A stretch of DNA of 8,486 nucleotides from an uncultured Flavobacteriaceae bacterium (GTDB taxonomy: Bacteria > Bacteroidota > Bacteroidia > Flavobacteriales > Flavobacteriaceae): positions 1-8,486 of the forward strand of contig CALZKX010000317.1 in assembly GCA_945788155.1 (NCBI GenBank). The letters are read 5' to 3'. The notes beneath the pieces were generated by a model. The model saw only the letters and a list, made by a program, of their open reading frames with translations. It made no database searches and was not told the origin of the DNA. Positions within the stretch are counted from its first letter, which is position 1. Each line of letters starts with the position of its first letter. The translations under genes and the position numbers were made by a program. Below are positions 5,743-8,486 of the stretch, piece after piece.

Positions 5743-8486
5743 ATGCGCAACTTTACATTGTATCCAACCAAAAAAAGCTCAAATTTCTTTTCTTTTTTAC
5801 TGCTATCCCTTCTCTTTTTTGGCACTACCAACATCTTATATGCCCAAAACTGGAACGAGATTACTACTAAAGCCTCAATTAATGCTTCAATTGCCAGCCT
5901 ATTAAGTCCTACTGTAATTCCTCCTGTAGATCCATCAATTAATGGTATATCGTTAAACAGTAGTAATTTAAAAAAAAATGAAGACTCTAATAACTTAATT
6001 GAACAAAGAAGAATAATTACATCCCCAACAACATACAATTGGACTTATGACGCGGTTGGATGGTCAGGTAGTTACTCTATAAATTTTCCATACGCAGGGA
6101 ACAATTATGTTACCATTGAATGGTCTGGAAGTTTTAGTAATAATGCAGGTAGCGTTTTTGGCAATGGTCCTGCACCCAATACTCCCATCGGTGAATGTTA
6201 TTTTACGTCTTCAAGATGCGGAAACGCTACATCAAGTGGGAGATCATATCTCCCAGATGGAGATTATTTAATAATAACAAATAACCATCCAACGGATAAT
6301 GTTTATATAAAATATCTTGATCCTTTTTTAAGTAATGCTTGTACAGGAGGAGGTAGTGACCTTATATTAAACCCTGGTAACTCTGTTAGATTATTAAGAA
6401 CAGGAAATAGTGTGGCACCGGTTTCATTACCACCACCATGCCCAGATGCTGATAATGATGGATTTACAGATATGGCTTGTGGAGGAACTGATTGGAATGA
6501 TGCGGATGCCTCAGTATTTCCATGCGCGCCAGAAGTTTGTGATGGTAAAGATAACGATGGTGATGGATTAATTGATGATGCTGATCCTAGTATAGTAGGG
6601 TCATCTACTTTTTATGCCGATAGCGATAGTGATGGCTATGGTAATCCAAATGACACCATAGATGCTTGTAATCAACCTAATGGTTATGTTGTAGACAGTA
6701 CTGATTGTGATGATTCAGACTCAACAGTTTACCCAGGCGCTCCAGAGCTTTGTGATGGTATAGACAATGATTGTGATGGTGAAGTTCCAGCTAATGAAAT
6801 TGATAACGATAGCGATGGATTCTCTGAATGTGAAGGCGATTGTGATGATACAAACGCTGCTATTAATCCAGATGCTATCGAGATTTGTGATGGTATTGAT
6901 AACGATTGCGATGGTCTTATTGATAGTGATGATGATAGTTTGGTTGATAATGAACCACCAATCATTACTTGCCCTGCAGATATTGTAGTCAACAACAACC
7001 CAGGCGAATGTGGTGCAGTACTTCCCAATCTTACTACCCTACCTGGATTAGAAGTGATTGATAATTGCTCTCTTTTAATACCCGACTTTTCAGAAGGAAC
7101 AAACATTAACGGACTTGTAGATGGTGAAATAGGCCTTAGTACAGGAGATATTGTGAATGTGCTTCCAGGAGCACAGGTTATTTGTGAGGAGATTGAACCA
7201 GTTCCAGGAGTAATTTATTGTAATGCATTTTATTTATCTGGTCAAGGTGCTACAGTTAATTTTGTTGGAGGACACGTGAAAGGAGATTTAGACTATTCTG
7301 GTGGAACTGTCAACACTCATACCTTTAACTATTATGGTGGGACATTCGATGGCGAAGCAATTGGAACGGGTAAGGCCGTTTTTAATTTCTATGGTCTTTT
7401 ATCGTCAACCAGACCGACTGGTGTCCCTATAACAGGAGCAACAGTTATTAATGGAACTTTAAGTGATGGCTCTTCTATTAATTACACTATTAACCCATAT
7501 GGTCAGTATACTATCAATATCATGAACAATGTTGGAATGATAACACAGTCACCGGTTGCAGGTACCACTTTAGCTCCTGGTGATCACATGGTTGCGTTAA
7601 CTGCAACCGATGCCGCAGGGAACCAGTCGCAATGTAGCTTTAAAGTAACTGTTAAGGATGCTGAAGCTCCTAAAGCAGAATGTAAAGATATTACTGTGCA
7701 ACTAGATGCCAATGGTAATGCCTCAATTACTCCAAGCGATATTAATAATGGCTCAACCGATAATTGCGGGATTGCGTCATTGAGTGTTACTCCAAGTAGT
7801 TTTGACTGTAGTGATATTGTTAGCGGCGACCAAGTCTGGATTAATGAAATTCATTATGATAATACTGGCGGAGACATTGGTGAGTTTATAGAAATTGCTG
7901 GTACCTCAGGAACAGACTTATCAGCATATCAGCTTTTAGCCTATGATAATGACGATGCCTTAGACGATACTAAAACTCTAGCAGGAATCATTCCAGATGA
8001 AGGCAATGGTTATGGAGCCATAGCATTCTATCTGTCTGATTTAAGTTCACAATTTTTTGAAAATGGACCGAAAGAAGGTAGAGCATTATTAAAAATAGGA
8101 GGTGGCATTATTGAGTTTATCTCTTACGAAGGTGTGATTAATGCCTCTGATGGCCCAGCCTCAGGAATGACCTCTATTGATATTGGTGTATCCGAACAAC
8201 CTGCTCCAGCTGCTGGAAACAGTTTGCAAAGAATTGGAAATGATAGTTCTTCATGGATTGGACCAATTACTGAAAGTCCAGGCGCTTTAAATGCTGGTCA
8301 AGTTATTGTTTCTGGTGTACCAGTAACCTTAACAGTCACCGATGTTAACGGTAATCAATCTACGTGTACAGCAATCGTTACAGTAGAAGATAATGTACTA
8401 CCTGTTGCGATTTGTAAAGACATTACCATTCAATTAGATGCTAATGGTAGTGCTAGTATTACAGCAAACGATGTGGATGGTGGCTC
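5743..8486 (+). CDS. Large secreted modular surface protein with MopE, HYR, beta-helix-like and LTD modules (C-terminus beyond window)
   Basis: The frame is open for 914 codons to the window end with no stop. Residues 1-34 are a signal peptide (KK near 10, hydrophobic core 15-27, cleavage predicted at LYA|QN). Residues 35-232 are Ser/Asn/Gly-rich, beta-like and unassigned. Residues 235-400 hold three MopE-type Asp/Cys repeats (CDGIDNDCDG type) that probably bind metal, likely calcium. From 404 an HYR domain begins (PPIITCPADIVV, DNC at 440-442) and resumes at about 597-639 (MITQSPVAGTTL, then ATDAAGNQSQCSF). Between lies a ~150-residue beta-helix-like segment. A second HYR-like repeat starts at 647 (CKDITVQLDANGNASIT) and is interrupted at about 692-853 by a lamin-tail-like domain (WINEIHYDNTGGDIGEFIEIAG ... 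SPGALNAGQ, split over 698-853). It resumes as VTLTVTDVNGNQSTC, and a third repeat starts at 891. The architecture suggests an adhesin or gliding-type protein exported by type IX secretion. The sorting domain is not visible. I saw no enzymatic motif. Confidence 0.9.
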   Translation, partial: MRNFTLYPTKKSSNFFSFLLLSLLFFGTTNILYAQNWNEITTKASINASIASLLSPTVIPPVDPSINGISLNSSNLKKNEDSNNLIEQRRIITSPTTYNWTYDAVGWSGSYSINFPYAGNNYVTIEWSGSFSNNAGSVFGNGPAPNTPIGECYFTSSRCGNATSSGRSYLPDGDYLIITNNHPTDNVYIKYLDPFLSNACTGGGSDLILNPGNSVRLLRTGNSVAPVSLPPPCPDADNDGFTDMACGGTDWNDADASVFPCAPEVCDGKDNDGDGLIDDADPSIVGSSTFYADSDSDGYGNPNDTIDACNQPNGYVVDSTDCDDSDSTVYPGAPELCDGIDNDCDGEVPANEIDNDSDGFSECEGDCDDTNAAINPDAIEICDGIDNDCDGLIDSDDDSLVDNEPPIITCPADIVVNNNPGECGAVLPNLTTLPGLEVIDNCSLLIPDFSEGTNINGLVDGEIGLSTGDIVNVLPGAQVICEEIEPVPGVIYCNAFYLSGQGATVNFVGGHVKGDLDYSGGTVNTHTFNYYGGTFDGEAIGTGKAVFNFYGLLSSTRPTGVPITGATVINGTLSDGSSINYTINPYGQYTINIMNNVGMITQSPVAGTTLAPGDHMVALTATDAAGNQSQCSFKVTVKDAEAPKAECKDITVQLDANGNASITPSDINNGSTDNCGIASLSVTPSSFDCSDIVSGDQVWINEIHYDNTGGDIGEFIEIAGTSGTDLSAYQLLAYDNDDALDDTKTLAGIIPDEGNGYGAIAFYLSDLSSQFFENGPKEGRALLKIGGGIIEFISYEGVINASDGPASGMTSIDIGVSEQPAPAAGNSLQRIGNDSSSWIGPITESPGALNAGQVIVSGVPVTLTVTDVNGNQSTCTAIVTVEDNVLPVAICKDITIQLDANGSASITANDVDGG
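6445..6930 (+). repeat. Three MopE-type Asp/Cys-rich repeats within the surface protein
   Basis: The repeats cover residues 235 to about 396. Each has a DxDxDG-like loop (DADNDGF, DSDSDGYG, DNDSDGF), then an Asp-rich motif (DWND, DCDD, DCDD), then PxAPE/PDAIE, then CDGxDNDxDG. Copies 2 and 3 keep the cysteine pattern of the family (C322, C337, C344 and C367, C382, C389). Copy 1 has W251 and G273 where two of those cysteines should be, and an extra C261 in place of the usual Gly. The DxDxDG loops resemble calcium-binding loops; the metal is inferred, not shown. Confidence 0.85.
7681..7731 (+). repeat. HYR-like repeat head, copy A (CKDITVQLDANGNASIT)
   Basis: This is the conserved head (residues 647-663) of an HYR-like repeat. 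It matches copy B at 8413-8463 in 15 of 17 residues but only 39 of 51 bases, with most differences silent, so the two copies are not a very recent duplication. The distance between copies is 732 bases (244 residues); removing the inserted LTD domain would leave about 82 residues, a usual size for this kind of module. Confidence 0.85.
8413..8463 (+). repeat. HYR-like repeat head, copy B (CKDITIQLDANGSASIT)
   Basis: This is the second copy of the repeat head, at residues 891-907, introduced by the linker EDNVLPVAI. It shows that the repeat array continues past the window end, so the complete protein is certainly longer than 914 residues. Confidence 0.85.

Noticed and set aside
5673..6038. Minus-strand open frame of 121 codons across the surface protein start
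   Set aside because: It would remove the signal-peptide region of a much longer secreted-protein frame and has no recognisable features.
6445..6930. CRISPR array or DNA satellite suggested by repeated GATGGTATTGATAACGATTG-like words
   Set aside because: The repeats are irregular in spacing, stay in one reading frame and spell conserved MopE motifs, so they are protein repeats.
6729..7106. Minus-strand Ser/Pro/Leu-rich open frame and a plus-strand shifted frame at 6767-6988
   Set aside because: Both mirror the repetitive GAT/TGT-rich codons of the MopE repeats; their repetitive composition is a by-product of the real frame.

Overview
The window looks like chromosomal DNA of a marine-type member of the Flavobacteriaceae (Bacteroidota). 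The base composition is AT-rich and recognisable Shine-Dalgarno sequences are lacking. A folK-deoxynucleoside kinase fusion, a Bacteroidota-style AsmA protein, and a large secreted protein built of MopE, HYR and related modules also point there. The genus cannot be fixed from this sequence.

Layout. The left edge (3-341, +) is the C-terminal part of a SpoU/TrmH-family RNA 2'-O-ribose methyltransferase. It converges, with an 8-bp overlap, on a minus-strand pair read from right to left: a folK-dNK fusion (803-1951) and a stand-alone GyrI-like small-molecule-binding protein (334-813). The two overlap by 11 bp and are probably one transcript. Across a 72-bp divergent gap lies a queuosine-precursor transporter of the YhhQ/VUT family (2024-2728, +). 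After 59 bp comes an 882-residue AsmA-family protein (2788-5436, +) with one N-terminal membrane anchor and a lysine-rich tail. A 306-bp AT-rich gap (5437-5742) holds a weak terminator-like hairpin and two neighbouring TTCTT/AAGAA dyads.

The right third (5743 to the end, +) is one open frame of at least 914 codons that runs off the window. Because it has no stop here, it is easily missed. It encodes a secreted modular surface protein: signal peptide, an unassigned beta-rich N-terminal region, three MopE-type Asp/Cys-rich repeats, an HYR domain interrupted by a beta-helix-like segment, and a second HYR-like repeat interrupted by a lamin-tail-like (LTD) domain. A third repeat then begins. A type IX secretion C-terminal signal would be expected downstream but cannot be seen.

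Functional links. The left part is housekeeping: RNA modification, folate and deoxynucleotide salvage, queuosine precursor uptake, and envelope lipid homeostasis. Folate and queuosine precursors share the GTP cyclohydrolase I product, so the divergent folK-dNK and transporter genes are metabolically related, though co-regulation is only inferred. The modular surface protein is the accessory, most unusual part. Its nested domain insertions are the best lead in the window. I found no CRISPR array, tRNA, rRNA or insertion sequence.
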